NCBI GenBank assembly: GCA_021029095.1 | Contig: JAJOHG010000020.1 | Span: 248,001 to 312,000 of the forward strand | DNA from: Phellopilus nigrolimitatus | Taxonomy: Eukaryota > Basidiomycota > Agaricomycetes > Hymenochaetales > Hymenochaetaceae | Length of the DNA: 64,000 nucleotides | Direction: 5' to 3' | Shown here: positions 19,577-32,295 of the stretch, in pieces | Position numbering within the stretch: position 1 is the stretch's first letter | Layout: each line of letters starts with the position of its first letter | The notes under the pieces: model-generated | What the model saw: only the letters and a program-made list of their open reading frames with translations | What the model was told of the DNA's origin: nothing | The model's database searches: none | Program-made: the position numbers and the translations under genes

Positions 19577-22500
19577 ATGTCTATGGAGGGAAAGCGAGCA
19601 AGTTCTGAAGACGAAGATGTCGAGAAAGCCGCAGCTAAGAAAGCGCGCACCGACGACTTCAGACTAAAGCAACTCGATATCGGCGCAGTCGAGAATGCAG
19701 TCTTCAGAGAAAAGTGGTGGCAGCTGTGGTATGATTTCCTTTTTCCTGTTTTGAAGGTACAGCAAGCTCACTAAGGTAGGCGTCCTCGAGACCCTCCTCC
19801 GCCTCCACGAGCAAGTTTAGATGATGCACCGGTAATCTTGCTATCGATGGGTAAAAATAGTAAATTTCGGCTTACACGAGTTTTAGGAAATTCCGATTGT
19901 TACGGCGTCGATTATTTCAAAACTCACGTACTCCTGGATCACAGAGCTCATGGTAAGTGCTTACATTACCGGTCTCCGAATGGCCCATATTTACCTTATT
20001 CTGAGTTAAGGTTTTAGGTTACCAGCGGACGCTTCAGGTCCCCGACCTATGGAAGATGGACCCGTCTCGTGAATCCGGGACGCTGTCTGACAAGCTTGAC
20101 AATGCGTGGGCTCGCCGTACGTGCGTCGCAGAAGACTGGAATCGGCGTCTGGCCAGCGGAGAGATCCACCCTAATATCTTTAAGCGCGTGAAATGGGCTG
20201 TTCAGGCATCTCTTCCGGGACCAACGGCTTTCGGCGAACGACGCGCCGCTCTCGAGAAAGAGTGGAGGGAAATCTCTGGTGTCAAGGAGCCGAGCATCGC
20301 TTGGGCGCTAAATGACACGTTCGGGTGGCACTTCTGGGCTGGCGGGTTATTCAAGGCACGCTGCATCATCGATGGATGGACTGGACTGGGTTCGCTTACA
20401 TTCCTGTATATATTTTTACGTCCAGGTTATAGGAGACACGTCGCAGCTGATGTGTCCTCTTCTCGTCAAGGTGCGAATAATTAGTTTGAGTGGCAAACCT
20501 TCCGGCATTCAATGCGTTGCATGACATTGCACAACAATAGGCCATCATCAACTTCGCCGAGGAAAGTAAGCACTCGGGTGCACAGGTCGGGCGGGGCGTA
20601 GGCATGGCCGTTGGTCTCTTCCTACTGACCGTCACCGCGAGTGTCTGTCAGCATCAAGTAAGTGGCCGAACGGTAAACGACGCATACGTCTACTGAGCTC
20701 TCGAACAGTTCTTTTGGCGCTCCATGTCCACAGGTGTCCTCGCGCGCGCCGCCCTGATTAGCTCTATCTACAAACGCGGTGTCAGACTCACGCCGAAGGC
20801 ACGGACAACGCTAAATAATGCCGCGCTGGTAAACCACATCTCAACAGATGTGAGTCGCATCGACGCGTGTTCACAATGGTTTGTGAGTGGACAGATCTTA
20901 TATCACATCACAAGATCTGATTCAAATGTTATTAGCATGCAGGTCAATTGGATTGTTGATGATAAATACCGAATGTGTCTCATTGAATAATATTAACAGC
21001 ATGGACTGCGCCAATCCAAGTCACCGTTTGCTTGATTATTCTTTGTGTCCAAGTAAGGATGCCCTTGTAATGTGATCTCATATTGGGCTAATCTGAAGTT
21101 TTCCACAGCTTGGTCCCTCAGCGCTTGCCGGATTCTCGCTCTTCCTCCTCATGATTCCAGTGCAGGAGCGGCTCATGACATTTCAGCATAAGCGCCGCCA
21201 GAGGGCAAACGAGTGGACCGACGGACGCGCTAATCTCATCCTGGAGGTCCTCGGCGGCATGCGCGTCGTAAAATACTTTTCATATGAGCTACCATTTTTA
21301 AAGCGTACGTTCTCTTTTGTTTATCTAATTATTTGCTTTTGAGTTTTTTAAAATACATCAACAAAATAGGTGTTTATGAGATCCGGGCGAAGGAACTTGA
21401 CGGGATACGGGCGATCCAGCTCGCCCGAGCTGCAAAGTGGGTGTTCCACAATTATTTCGCGCGCACCAAGTCTTGTTGACACCGAAGGCATCAAGTATTG
21501 CCATGTCATACTCAGTTCCCGTCCTTGCTGCAACCCTTGCCTTCGTGACTTATACACAAACGGCGCACGCGTTCAACGTCGCCGTCATCTTCTCGTCCTT
21601 CTCGCTTTTCCAGCTGCTTCGCCAGCCACTGCTCTTTCTCCCGCGAGCATTGTCTGCGATCGCCGACGCGAAGAGCGCTCTTACGCGCTTGCAGAAGGTA
21701 TTTCATGCGGAGCTTCGCACGGAGGCTGCGCTCGCCATCGACCCCTACTTGGATGTCGCACTGCGAGTCGAGGACGCGACGTTCGAGTGGGAAGAAAGTG
21801 CGCCGCAGGAGTCACTAGGTAACACTCAGAAGAAAGAGAAGACCGGAAAGGAGCCGAAGGAGAAGTTCGGGGTCCTTGAAGAGCCTGAGGACAAAAAGAC
21901 AGAACCGTCAGCGCCATTCCAAATGAGGGACGTGAACTTGGTTATACCTCGCGGACAATTAGTTGCCATCGTAGGCCCCGTCGGAAGCGGAAAGGCAAGG
22001 AAATGTTTCATCGGTTAACTTTGTTTTCGACACTGAAGATCGGCATTCTACAGTCGAGTCTTCTGCAAGGCCTCATCGGGGAAATGCGGACCGTGCAAGG
22101 CAAAATCCTTTTTGGAGGACAAGTCGGCTATTGCTCGCAGACGGCATGGATTCAGAACGCGACTCTGGTATGCTTATGCTTTCCCTTGTACGCACGCCTA
22201 TTGACGCCGATTCACAGCGCGACAACATTCTTTTCGGACAAGACTTTGACTCAGACCGATACTGGGATGTCATTGAACGATCATGTCTCATCCCCGATTT
22301 GCAGGTTCTCCCGGATGGAGATTTGACAGAAGTAAGAATCATAATTTCTCTTCTTTTCTGACGCTAATTTCAATCATATAAATGAAGATCGGAGAAAAGG
22401 GCATCAACCTCAGTGGCGGTCAGAAGCAACGAGTCAACATCGCGCGCGCTCTATACTTCGACGCCGATGTCGTGATTCTAGATGATCCTTTGTCTGCAGG

Positions 22501-25500
22501 TATGTCTCGCAACATGATGGTTGCATTTAAGCCAGCGAATAATAGATTTCGCTCCGCAGTCGATGCCCATGTCGGAAAGGCTCTTTTCACGGAAGCTATC
22601 CTTGGCTACCTCCGTGCTCGCGGCAAGACTGTCATTCTCGTCACCCACGCTCTTCACTTTCTTTCGCAGTGTGACTATATTTACACCATCTCTAACGGGC
22701 GTATTGGCGAGCAAGGCACCTATGACGACCTCATTGTCAAGGGTGGTGAGTTTGCACGATTGACCAGAGATTTTGGCGGTCAACAAGAACAAGAAGACGA
22801 AGTCGAGGCGGTAGACGGAGATGTGGAAGTCGAAGACAAGTCGAAACAAATTAACACGGGCATTGATAAGGCGAAGTTGAAAGCGAAGCTTGACCTAGAC
22901 AAAGCGGCTGGAAAGGGGAATCTCGAAGGCCGACTCATGGTGAAAGAAAAGCGAACGACTGGTGCCGTTCCTTGGTATGGTTAGTCCCCATTCTCGAAAA
23001 TTTGGTTTACGAACAAACTAAGTGCTTCACAGTCTATGGAACTTACCTTGAGGCTGGGAAAGGTCTCCTCACTCTTCCATTGGTGCTCTTTACTATGGTT
23101 TTCATGCAAGCGAGCCAAGTACTGAACTCATACACTCTCGTATGGTGGGAGGCAAAGTGAGTGACAATTTTGATGATCATTTCCTCGCTCGGCTGTTCTC
23201 ATGGATTCATAAGCACATTTAATCGACCAAACTCTTTTTATCAAATCTTGTATGCTGCCTTCGGAGTATCGCAAGCGTTGTTTACGTTTTTCCTGTAAGT
23301 ACAATGAGATATTTGGAAGATTTAAGGAGGTTCTAACTAAGTCTATTGATGATTAGGGGCTCTGCCATGGATATCATATCCGATTTAGCGTCGAGAAATC
23401 TTCACCATCATTCCATTCAGAATATATTCTATGCACCCATGTCGTTTTTCGATACCACTGTGCGTATCTGGAAATTATTTTATTCCGTAGGAGATTCTGA
23501 CCTAAAACATGTAGCCTCTGGGGCGAATTCTGGGAGTATTCGGAAAAGATATCGACAGTAAGTTCTTTAATCGCCCTTCCCATGCATGTCTACATTTCTT
23601 ATTCTGCATTATTGGTAGCAATCGACAACCAACTTTCTCGTACGTCCCTCTCTTTGTAAAGGCATACTCAAAACTGAAAACGATGTCCGACAGTTTCAAT
23701 GCGGCTTCGTGGGTTCTTCCCTTCCAATACCTTACATTAATTAATTCTCAACAACTCACACACTTGCAGTCGTTCTCGTTATAGCCAATGTTTCCGGTGC
23801 AATCATTATAATCACCATCCTTGAGCACTACTTCAGTGTGTTTATTTCGTGGTCTTGATCGCTGTCCCTTACTGAATACATTCATTAGTTATTGCGGCGG
23901 TTTTTATCGCTATAGGGTATAGCTACTTTGCGGCATTTTACAGAGCAAGCGCGAGGGAGATGAAGCGCCTCGGTGCGTACTGTCACTTTTCGCATTCAGG
24001 TCTTTCAATAACTAAATAATCATGATTTTGCAGATTCTCTGCTCCGATCACTGCTGTATTCACATTTCTCTGAGTCCTTGACGGGCCTTCCAACTATCAG
24101 GAGTTATGGAGAACTCGATCGCTTCCTGAAGGACAATCGGTATTATGTTGATCTTGAAAACCGTGCATTGTACTTAACCATTACAAATCAGCGGTGAGTA
24201 GTATACAATTTTGAAGCTGGAGTAAACACCCCTCATGAAAATTTAGCTGGATGGCCATACGCCTCGATTTCATGGGCGCGCTTTTGGTCTTTATAGTGCG
24301 TTTTCTTTGATAGATAAAAACAACATGATACTTAGTAACGTTGAACATAGATTGCAATGTTCACTGTCACCGGTGTTTCTGGTATAAACCCTGCGCAAAT
24401 CGGTTTAGTCCTTACGTACACGAGTTCGTCCAGAAGATCGTAATGTTCCAATTTTCGAGCTGATTGGCATCTGTACAGCTCAACTAACGCAGATGTGCGG
24501 AATGCTCACTCGTCAATACGCTGAAGTTGAAGTGCGTCCTGTATTCCATACTTCTTGATCTGATGAATAATCAACTTCTATTCCAGAACTACATGAACTC
24601 TGTGGAGAGAGGTAAACAGGCTGCTCTATCATCAGTAAATTTCAGCAATTCTCACTTCTCCTCCTTTTAGTTGTCCATTACAGCAGGGGAGACTTGATTC
24701 CACAAGAGCCTCCGCATGAAGTCGAGAGTAAGAGGCCGGACTCATCTTGGCCTCAGAAGGGGGCAATTACGTTTGAGAAAATATCCATGAGTTACAGGCC
24801 TGGATTGCCGACCGTTTTGAAAGGACTTTCACTTGAAGTCAAAGGTGGCGAGAAGATCGGCGTTGTGGGACGGTAAGTCGTATGGCGTATGGCGTCATTT
24901 GTAGCTCACTTCGCGATGTACAGGACTGGCGCGGGAAAGAGCTCATTGATGCTAGCACTATTCCGGATCGTCGAACTAACTTCTGGTCGTATCACGGTCG
25001 ATGGGTAAGACTGTGTCCAGTGGTCTGTCCTTGCGAGCCTGCCTGACGTCGGTTTGCACAGTATTGATATCTCGCAGATTGGTTTGAAAGACCTTCGTTC
25101 GAAAATATCCATCATCCCGCAGGATGTACGTTATCTCATTTTCTCATCGCGTACATAACTGAAACTTTATTTGTCAGCCTCTCCTGTTCTCTGGGACCAT
25201 CCGCACCAACCTCGATCCGTTTGGACTGTATGATGATGCGCGACTCTGGGATGCTTTGCGTCGCGCCTACCTAGTTGAGAACACCGATGGGCTGACTTCG
25301 GGAAAAATATCGGCAGAAATGAACAAAAATAACCTCGACACGAAATTCTCGCTGGAAGATCTGGACGAGGATGCAGGACCAGCGCTCGAATCTGGTATGA
25401 CTACGCCAACGAATCGATACACATTGGACACGGTCATCGAGAGCGAAGGTGCTAATCTCAGCGTGGGCGAGCGATCGCTGCTCAGTCTCGCAAGAGCGCT

Positions 25501-25975
25501 GGTGAAGGACTCCAGGGTCGTAGTCCTGGACGAAGCGACGTGAGTATTCAATCGCCATTCTGGCAGAAACGAATGATCTTAAACCATACTCTATTTTAGG
25601 GCTTCTGTCGACCTGGAAACAGATAGTAAAATCCAATACACAATACAGTCGGAGTTCAGCGACAGAACACTCCTATGCATTGCGCGTACGTTTTGCTGTT
25701 TATATTTATCTGGTTCGGATGATGATGTTTATTGCGGTGAATAGATCGACTCCGAACCATCCTTTCTTACGACCGTATTCTCGTTTTAGATGCAGGGGAA
25801 ATTGCAGTAAGTCACCAGTCGAAACCTTTTCGTTGCTGACTGGTACTGACTATAATTCTAGGAATTCGATACCCCTGCCAACCTTTACAGGGACGAGAAT
25901 GGAATTTTCCGTGGAATGTGTCAGCGCAGCAACATAACTCTCGAGGAGATAGAGAAGAGTGCTTTACTTTTTTGA
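19577..25975 (+). CDS. ABCC-family transporter, Yor1-like full transporter
   Basis: A multidrug/organic-anion exporter with the order TMD1-NBD1-TMD2-NBD2, spread over about 25 small exons. Recognisable blocks: [20 protein letters not shown] and [17 protein letters not shown] near the N-terminus; [14 protein letters not shown] and [20 protein letters not shown] in TMD1. NBD1 has Walker A GPVGSGKSSLL, signature LSGGQKQR and Walker [16 protein letters not shown]2 has [17 protein letters not shown], degenerate signature [15 protein letters not shown] and Walker [13 protein letters not shown]. The chain ends [10 protein letters not shown]. There is no extra N-terminal TMD0, which fits Yor1 rather than Ycf1. 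Two introns appear to be GC-AG (20356-20425 and 21995-22053). No break was found, so it looks functional at the plasma membrane. Substrate cannot be told. Confidence 0.9.
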
Positions 25976-26322
25976 TTTTTTGTTCACGAAATAGCACGAG
26001 ATAGTTTCGACTTGCTTGATGATAGATAGACCATAGATGACGTTGTTCCCGGTTTACAATTAGCAACAATATGAAATTGCAGGAAACCCTTTTTTAGAAC
26101 AATGACCTATCACATGCTGTCCAGAAACCTTCACATTTTAGTCCTGTACAGTGTACGTCAAGAAAATAGCAAGCAAGACATGTGAGCCGTTGGGCGAAGT
26201 TTCGGTGTTAGGTCGGAAAATTTGCAGCCTTTCATAGCTTCTGTCATCTCTCCGTACTATCCTCATATACCGGTAGGCATGTCAAGCAAAGGCGGGACTA
26301 GTGGCGTTCATATTCTAGTGTC
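25976..26322. other. Short intergenic region
   Basis: 3' end of the transporter and promoter of the esterase. Nothing else is visible. Confidence 0.4.
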
Positions 26323-27165
26323 ATGGTCTGGCATGCACTGTTCTTGCTCGTTAGTTTGACCTTGGGTGCCTTCGCATCAAGCACCGAAGCAGGTTCCGGC
26401 TCGCTCCTCGTCTCCACGTCCTCAGGACCAGTCCAAGGCTTTCTCGACACGAACACCACCTCTGTAGCGCTGCAAAAGTGGTACGGCGTGCGCTTCGCGG
26501 AAGACACCTCCGGGGTGAACCGTTGGCGCCCGCCGCAGCCATTTGTTGACACGAGCGGCGCAATCTTTAACGCCTCGCAGTTTGGACCCGCATGCCTCCA
26601 GGGCCGCGCCGACGGTGGGAACGGGACGAGCGTGCAGAGCGAAGACTGCCTGAGGATTAACGTCATCGCGCCAGTGGGGGCGAAAGACCTCCCGGTCTAT
26701 ATTTATTCCTTGTACGCCTTTACGCAGTTCGAGCGCAGATTTGAGGCAGCCATTGATTCTTCATACTTCTCCCGTTACATTGCTTGGGACTTGAAGTGGT
26801 GGTGGATTTGACAGCGGTGCCTCCTCTGACCCAAAGATCGACGGCTCGTTCCTCGCGGCGAAAGGCATCGTGTTCGCAAGCTACAACTATCGGTTGTCGC
26901 TGTGGGCATGGCCGCACGCGAAGGAGATCGCCGATGCTAATGAGACACAGAATTTTGGCCTGCTTGATACGAGGGCAGCGGTCGAGTGGATCAGAGACAA
27001 TGCGGAGGTATTTGGAGGCGACCCGACAAAAATCACGCTGGGAGGTAAGGAAGACAATCCTAAGTTTGCAAGCGTGTCAAAGGGAATTGACATAAATTGC
27101 TATTGCAGGCGAGTCCGTTGGCGCAGGTAAATGTTTTTGGAGCTTCGGGATTGAAATACTTGCTG

Positions 27166-27213
<48 letters not shown>

Positions 27214-28579
27214 AGAGATGACAAACATGTACATGTCGGCATGGCCAGATGACCCAATAATAAGAGGAGCAGTCATGCAGAGCTCAGATAGTGAGTCTGG
27301 TCTTCTTCTTTGTCCGATGACGAAAGAAGCCTGACAGTAATGATCCGCAGCCTCGCAGCCGCAATGGCAATTAGGTAACCAGCTCGAGGCCGTTTCAAAA
27401 AACTTGTCGTGTCCGACCTCTGATGGCCAGCTCGATTGCCTGAGGACGAAAGACGGGATCGCTCTCCAGAACATTTTGCTCTCATCAGGAAACCAGTTCC
27501 AGCCAGTCATAGACAACATAACAATTTTCAGGGACTATGTCAAGCAGACGAAAGAAGGGCGGACCGCCAAGATTCCCCTGTTGATAGGGACAAATAAGGT
27601 GCGGAAGAGGGCTGCTCGTCTGATGAGGAAGTTCATATGACGGCGCGTTCTGTAGGACGAGGGAACACTAATCGTTAACAGCGAGCCGACAGCATTCACA
27701 GACGAGGATGCTTACCTGTAAGATATCTTCGAAATACATTTCGCAGTTCGTTGACACGACTTTGTAGCATAAGCAACAACTTCAACTTCCCGTTCGCAAA
27801 CGTCACGGAGGTTCTGGACTTATATCCAAGCCCATCGGAAACATATCCGTCTGTGTACAACGCGACATCGGCAATGTGGAGAGACGCACACATGTTATGT
27901 CTCGCGCACAATCTGGGGAAGTGGAGAACAGAGACACTTGAGTTGTCTGTCTGGCGGTACCGATTCGATCTGGTGGCGAACAACTTAAACTCGCTAGGGG
28001 CATCAATCGGGACGTTCCATGGTAACTTTGATTTAACTTGAGGTTTGTCGTGAATGTATTGAATTTTGGGTGCCATAACAGGCGAGGATATCAAGTTCGT
28101 TATGGGGTGAGCGTTCGCAGCCATCGAAAAAGCAAGTTTCTTGCTTATATCGCCTTAGAACAACAGACACAATCGTTCTCGATGCACCGTTCATCCCAGT
28201 TACTCCATTCGAGCAAAATGTCTCTAATTATATGGTCGAAGCCTGGACGAACTTCATAAAGAGTAAGTCGTTCATTTGAGGTCGGTTGTAAAACGCACTT
28301 CACGCTGCTTTAGATCCCTCGCTGGGTCCACAGATCTCGGGTTGGCAAAAATACAACTCTAGTGATGGCGAGACTCTGGCGATTCTAGGTATTTCAGATA
28401 CAGGAGCCATACCAGGAGACCACTTCACGACCGATGCAACTTGTGAATACTGGAATACTATCTTGCCGATCTATCCACAGGTGCGCAGAATATCGCCTAG
28501 AAACAGCAGAGCACAAGTACTGACAGAGATCCAAGACCTTTCCTGCGTGCGGAAATTGGACATGCTGACCGATGACTAG
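26323..28579 (+). CDS. Secreted type-B carboxylesterase/lipase
   Basis: Serine hydrolase of the COesterase family. It starts with a signal peptide (MVWHALFLLVSLTLGAFASS). Blocks in order: GPVQGFLDTN, WYGVRFAEDTSGVNRWRPPQ, SEDCLRINVIAP, the oxyanion-hole stretch SFGGGFDSGASSDPKIDG, NYRLSLWAW, NFGLLDTRAAVEWIRDNAEVFGGDPTKI, and the nucleophile motif GESVGA. Further exons carry IPLLIGTNK, FPFANVTEVLDLYPS and APFIPVTPFEQN. The Ser-containing motif sits alone in an 18-nt exon (27109-27126), and the next intron contains a 47-base A tract. The last intron is uncertain: reading through gives a stop at 28579, splicing 46 nt gives 28568. A GDHFTTDATCEYWN end supports a full-length protein. Physiological substrate unknown. 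Confidence 0.85.
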
Positions 28580-28638
28580 CAGTGAGATATCCTCAGAATC
28601 CATCAGTATTAAAATTGCCACAATTCTGTCCTCGTGTT

Positions 28639-28833
28639 CTAGTTTCGTTCCAGACTAAGAGAAGAATCGGACGTCAGCACCTTCAGTACCCATTTTGCTA
28701 TTTTGAAAATAAGAGCGAGACAAGAACAGAGCAAGATTATTGATAAGATGTGTGGTGATGTCAGTGCTTGTAGCGGATCCGAAAAAGAAAATCGGGGTGT
28801 GGCTGGCGGCTTACTCTTACTCAATCTGTCCAC
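28639..28833 (-). CDS. Possible small single-pass membrane protein
   Basis: A 64-residue frame with ATG, a Pro/Ser-rich start (KPPATPRFSFSDPLQALTS) and one clear hydrophobic stretch (ILSIILLCSCLALIFKIAKW). It is tail-to-tail with the esterase. No homologue is recognised; it may be the last exon of a longer gene starting further right, or not a gene. Confidence 0.35.
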   Translation of the reverse strand: MDRLSKSKPPATPRFSFSDPLQALTSPHILSIILLCSCLALIFKIAKWVLKVLTSDSSLSLERN

Positions 28834-29368
28834 TGTCCGCCCTCAAGCACTGCGACTAACCATCCGACCATTGTTCGCTCCAAGCTCGTCAGCCGCATTG
28901 GCTATCGCCTGCAGACAGCTTCTTCCATCGCACGGACTCGCATCTTTCAGCCTGTCCTTGGCGTCTGGCGTTTCTGCCCGTCTTTCCCACTACAAATGGT
29001 TGTTGTTGATGCGATGCATGAAAGATATGAGCGATTCTTCGGTAAGGATGTCCCACTTTCCACTATTTGGGGGATTGTTGTAAATCTGACGACGACGGTG
29101 AATGTAATAAGTGATGCCTGAAGCGACGACAAGCACATTGCGTGGCTGCGAGACGCGACGCGACTGCTTTGTTGTTTGTTGTGTCACGGTGTAGTGTGAC
29201 ATATCGTGGCATGTAACGCGAATTCAATCTCCGCTTACACGCTCTCCATTGTACGTTCTCCGCTGCCAACATAGCGTGCTCATTGTGCTCGATAGCGACG
29301 ACCAACCTCCGGACCCTGACGGACCGCCCGACGCGCCACCGACACGCGACTCTACAAAGAGACATCTT

Positions 29369-31706
29369 ATGCGATCATTTCAATCCTTTGGTGGCGGTCT
29401 AGAACAACCAATGATTCCTACCCAGCCGCCTACGACCAATGCTTCGTCCGCTGCCAAACGCAAGACTACAGAGGACGGAGACATGTTCAACAAAGCATCA
29501 AAGAAAGCGAGAAACGATGTGCGTGCTTGTAAGTGTGTATCCAATGCTACTTGCTGATAGTATCCTTTGCATAGACTGCAGGCATACCTAATGTCAATCT
29601 GAAACGCAAACGTACGTTCGACACGCGTATCCTTTACAGAATCTCTCATATGCTCGTCTTTTAGAACCCGGAGAAGAGAAAATAGGAGGTCTGGTTATTA
29701 AAAGAGGTCCTCCGACGCGTCCCCAACCGTCACAAGACACCCAGCCCCCTTTGTCTCGAGCGTCGCCGTTTGAGACAGAACGTTCGACGAATGCCGGCCC
29801 ATCAGCATCAAAGCCACCCTCCAAGGTTTCATCGAAACCTTCGACGACCAAATCGACAGCGGGACCTGCATTTGCGCGCATCAGGAAAAAGGGAAAGGAT
29901 AGGGACGTTTCTGCGGAGGGCGGAGGGGAGCGCGAAGTCGAGGAGGATGTGCGGCAGATGAACACAGAGGCGGATGACTTGCGCGACCGCTCGCGCGCGA
30001 GTATGGCGAGCATGACACCGGCAGCACTTAGGGTCGATTTCCAATTCCCGCCATCCAATCCGCCGAATCCGAGTGCTGGGAAGTCGCGCGTTCGTCAGCT
30101 GCAGGAGCAAGCAGGCGCCGCACCCGTGAACGGTGGTGCGTTTGGGACGCCTCCACCACAAACGGCGCGCGATACAATGATGCCTATCGTCGAGCAAGAA
30201 ACGCCGCAGATAAAGAAAAATAAGCTCTTCCGCGGAGAATCTATGCAAAGGCCAGCGCCAATTGATTTCGGCAAACCTCCGAGCAATGTTTCAGGCTCTG
30301 GGCCTAGTAGCGAAGAATCATCCGGACATTCGAGGAGAAGGAGTTCGTTGAGCATGCGAGGGAAACGCAGTAGTTCGTCATTCGAGTCTACAGGTATCAT
30401 CAGTGAGTTCTATCTAAGACTTACCTACTTCTTAAGGTGTTGATTGTCTCCAAAAATACGTCTCAGCCCGTCCACATACTTCTGTTTCCGACACATCCCT
30501 TTATAAACACATCGATCCTGACCTCCCCGAGTCCCAGCGTGTCCGCCAGCTTCTAATATGGGTCTCCTCGCGCGCTATGGATCCCCCGTCATCCTCGTCT
30601 CGTACACGCGGGCGCAAGTCTATTGTCGGCCAGGTTCCGCCTGAGCCGCAATTACCTCCGCTCCCATCGGGCGGTGCAGAGCTGCTCAAAGAGATCAAGG
30701 CCGATCTCGTGCGGCAGCTGGCAGAGAAGAAGATCGACACGAGCGCGTACTCGGGCCCTCCGGAGGTGAATGGCTCCGCGTGGAAGCTGAGGGAGAACGA
30801 GCAGAACGTGAAAAATAGGGCGAGGGAGAAGCTATTCACGGAGCAGATAGAAGAGTAAGTCTTTTCACATTTTAATTGGCTCGTTTATCATTGACGAGGA
30901 TGCTTGGAAAGACGTAAGAAGGAAGACGTGGCATGGGCTGAGGTCGCGCAATTCTACAATGCGCACCAGACAAACGTGCTTTCGTCGTTGAACCAGCGGA
31001 AGTCACTATCTGCTAAGGCGAAAGGGAAGCAAAGGGCAACGTCACAGGAGCCCGAAGCGCTCGAACCTTGGGAAAACGAGCTTCCAGACGTGTTCAGAGG
31101 CTCTAAAGGCTTCGATGTGGCGAAGCAGCTGCTAGAAGTCGGGATTGAGAGTGTTGGGAAGGGTGATTCACGTCTAGAAGAACTGCAGTATAAGGTAAGC
31201 GAGATTATCGCGTCCGGCTGTTTAGTCTGTTCTGACTTCTACCTTTTTCCCCTTAGGAGGATCGACTTCACGCCGCCATCTCCGTCGCTCACCAACTTAC
31301 GCAGATAACGGCCTCCGAGCTCGATCACCGCTTCTCCCTGCTCTCCATCTCACTCGCACAGCGCACCCTCCCGCCAGCCAACCCATCCTCACTAAGGAAT
31401 CCGAACGCACTCTCGAACTTCGTACCCGTCATCTCGCTACCGTCCGCACGACATCCAGGGCCTGATCCGCAGGATCTGCTACGCGCGATTTCGCGAACGG
31501 ATGCTGCGCGCCCCCGCAGCCAGCTGGGCGATGCCGCGCGCCGCGCCGCGAAGGACGTGCAGCGAGCGAACGAGACTCAGGCGCAAGCAGCGAGCGAGGG
31601 CGGGCTGATGGTCGAGCGCAGACTCACGGACGTGCCCCCGCCAACGCCGCGCAAGCCGCCAGGAACGCCGAAGCGACCATCCACGCCGGGCACAGCGAGG
31701 CGGTAG
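29369..31706 (+). CDS. DSN1: Kinetochore protein Dsn1/Mis13 (MIS12 complex)
   Basis: Structural subunit of the MIS12 (MIND) complex that links centromeric chromatin to the Ndc80 complex. The spliced frame has a basic Ser/Pro-rich N-terminal region with KRK motifs, the motif RRRSSLSMRGKRSSSSFEST (Arg/Ser-rich stretch typical of Mis13, in which Aurora B phosphorylates Dsn1 in yeast), and HTSVSDTSLYKHIDPDLPES with QRVRQLLIWVSSRAM. A helical part with KEIKADLVRQLAEKKIDTSA follows, then a disordered C-terminus ending TPGTARR. Introns were placed near 29530-29580, 29610-29665, 30403-30466, 30856-30909 and 31195-31258. The ATG at 29369 is the first in frame, but a possible acceptor at 29268-29270 with an acidic in-frame stretch after it suggests an additional 5' exon. 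Essential gene; no breaks. Confidence 0.85.
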
Positions 31707-32295
31707 GCCCGCTGACTCGTTGCGCGTTTTGTACAGTTTCCTCCTCGTCTAGATTCCTTGCATTCTCTGTTCAAGTGGATTATTGTAGCTTGGACGATGA
31801 GAACGCTGCCGCCCGTACTATATACCTTGCTGTGAAGCCCTGTCTTTCCGTCTCTGCTGCATCTTATCTCTTCGTCATCTGCGTCTCAGTCTTCGTTACC
31901 TGTAGCATTTATGTATGTGTCGATCTGCTCATTCATCTATCAATTGTAGCTCCTTATTGCTGAATTATTCTCTTCTCTTTGCGCTTTCCTTCAAACCAGA
32001 ATATAATCTCGGGTCCGGGGATTCCTAGGATTGTGTTGCAAAGGGGTCCGCTGATACACGACTTGTGCATTGAATTGAGAATGTTGCCTAGATCCGTGTG
32101 AGGCTTCATGGTATTTGGCGTGGCGTGTCACCGCCAGAATAAAGCATTGAACGTATTTCAGAACGTAGATCGAAGGGAGAATCAAAATAAATGTATGTTG
32201 ATCTGAAGGTATTCGTACACAGCGAGCCAAACAAACTCTGTTGCTTATGTTGCGCTTCGATTCCGGGCCCTGCTCCTCACACGCAGATTTCTGCC
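31707..32295. other. Convergent 3' region
   Basis: Between the ends of Dsn1 and the macrodomain gene. T-rich, no gene supported. Confidence 0.4.

Noticed and set aside
19146..19667. Overlapping 136- and 142-codon frames on opposite strands upstream of the ABC transporter
   Set aside because: No family motif, composition typical of chance frames, and they overlap each other and the transporter start.
23160..24700. Many stops in the second membrane domain of the ABC transporter, suggesting a pseudogene
   Set aside because: Short introns account for each break and the joined exons give continuous conserved TMD2 sequence (for example [33 protein letters not shown]).
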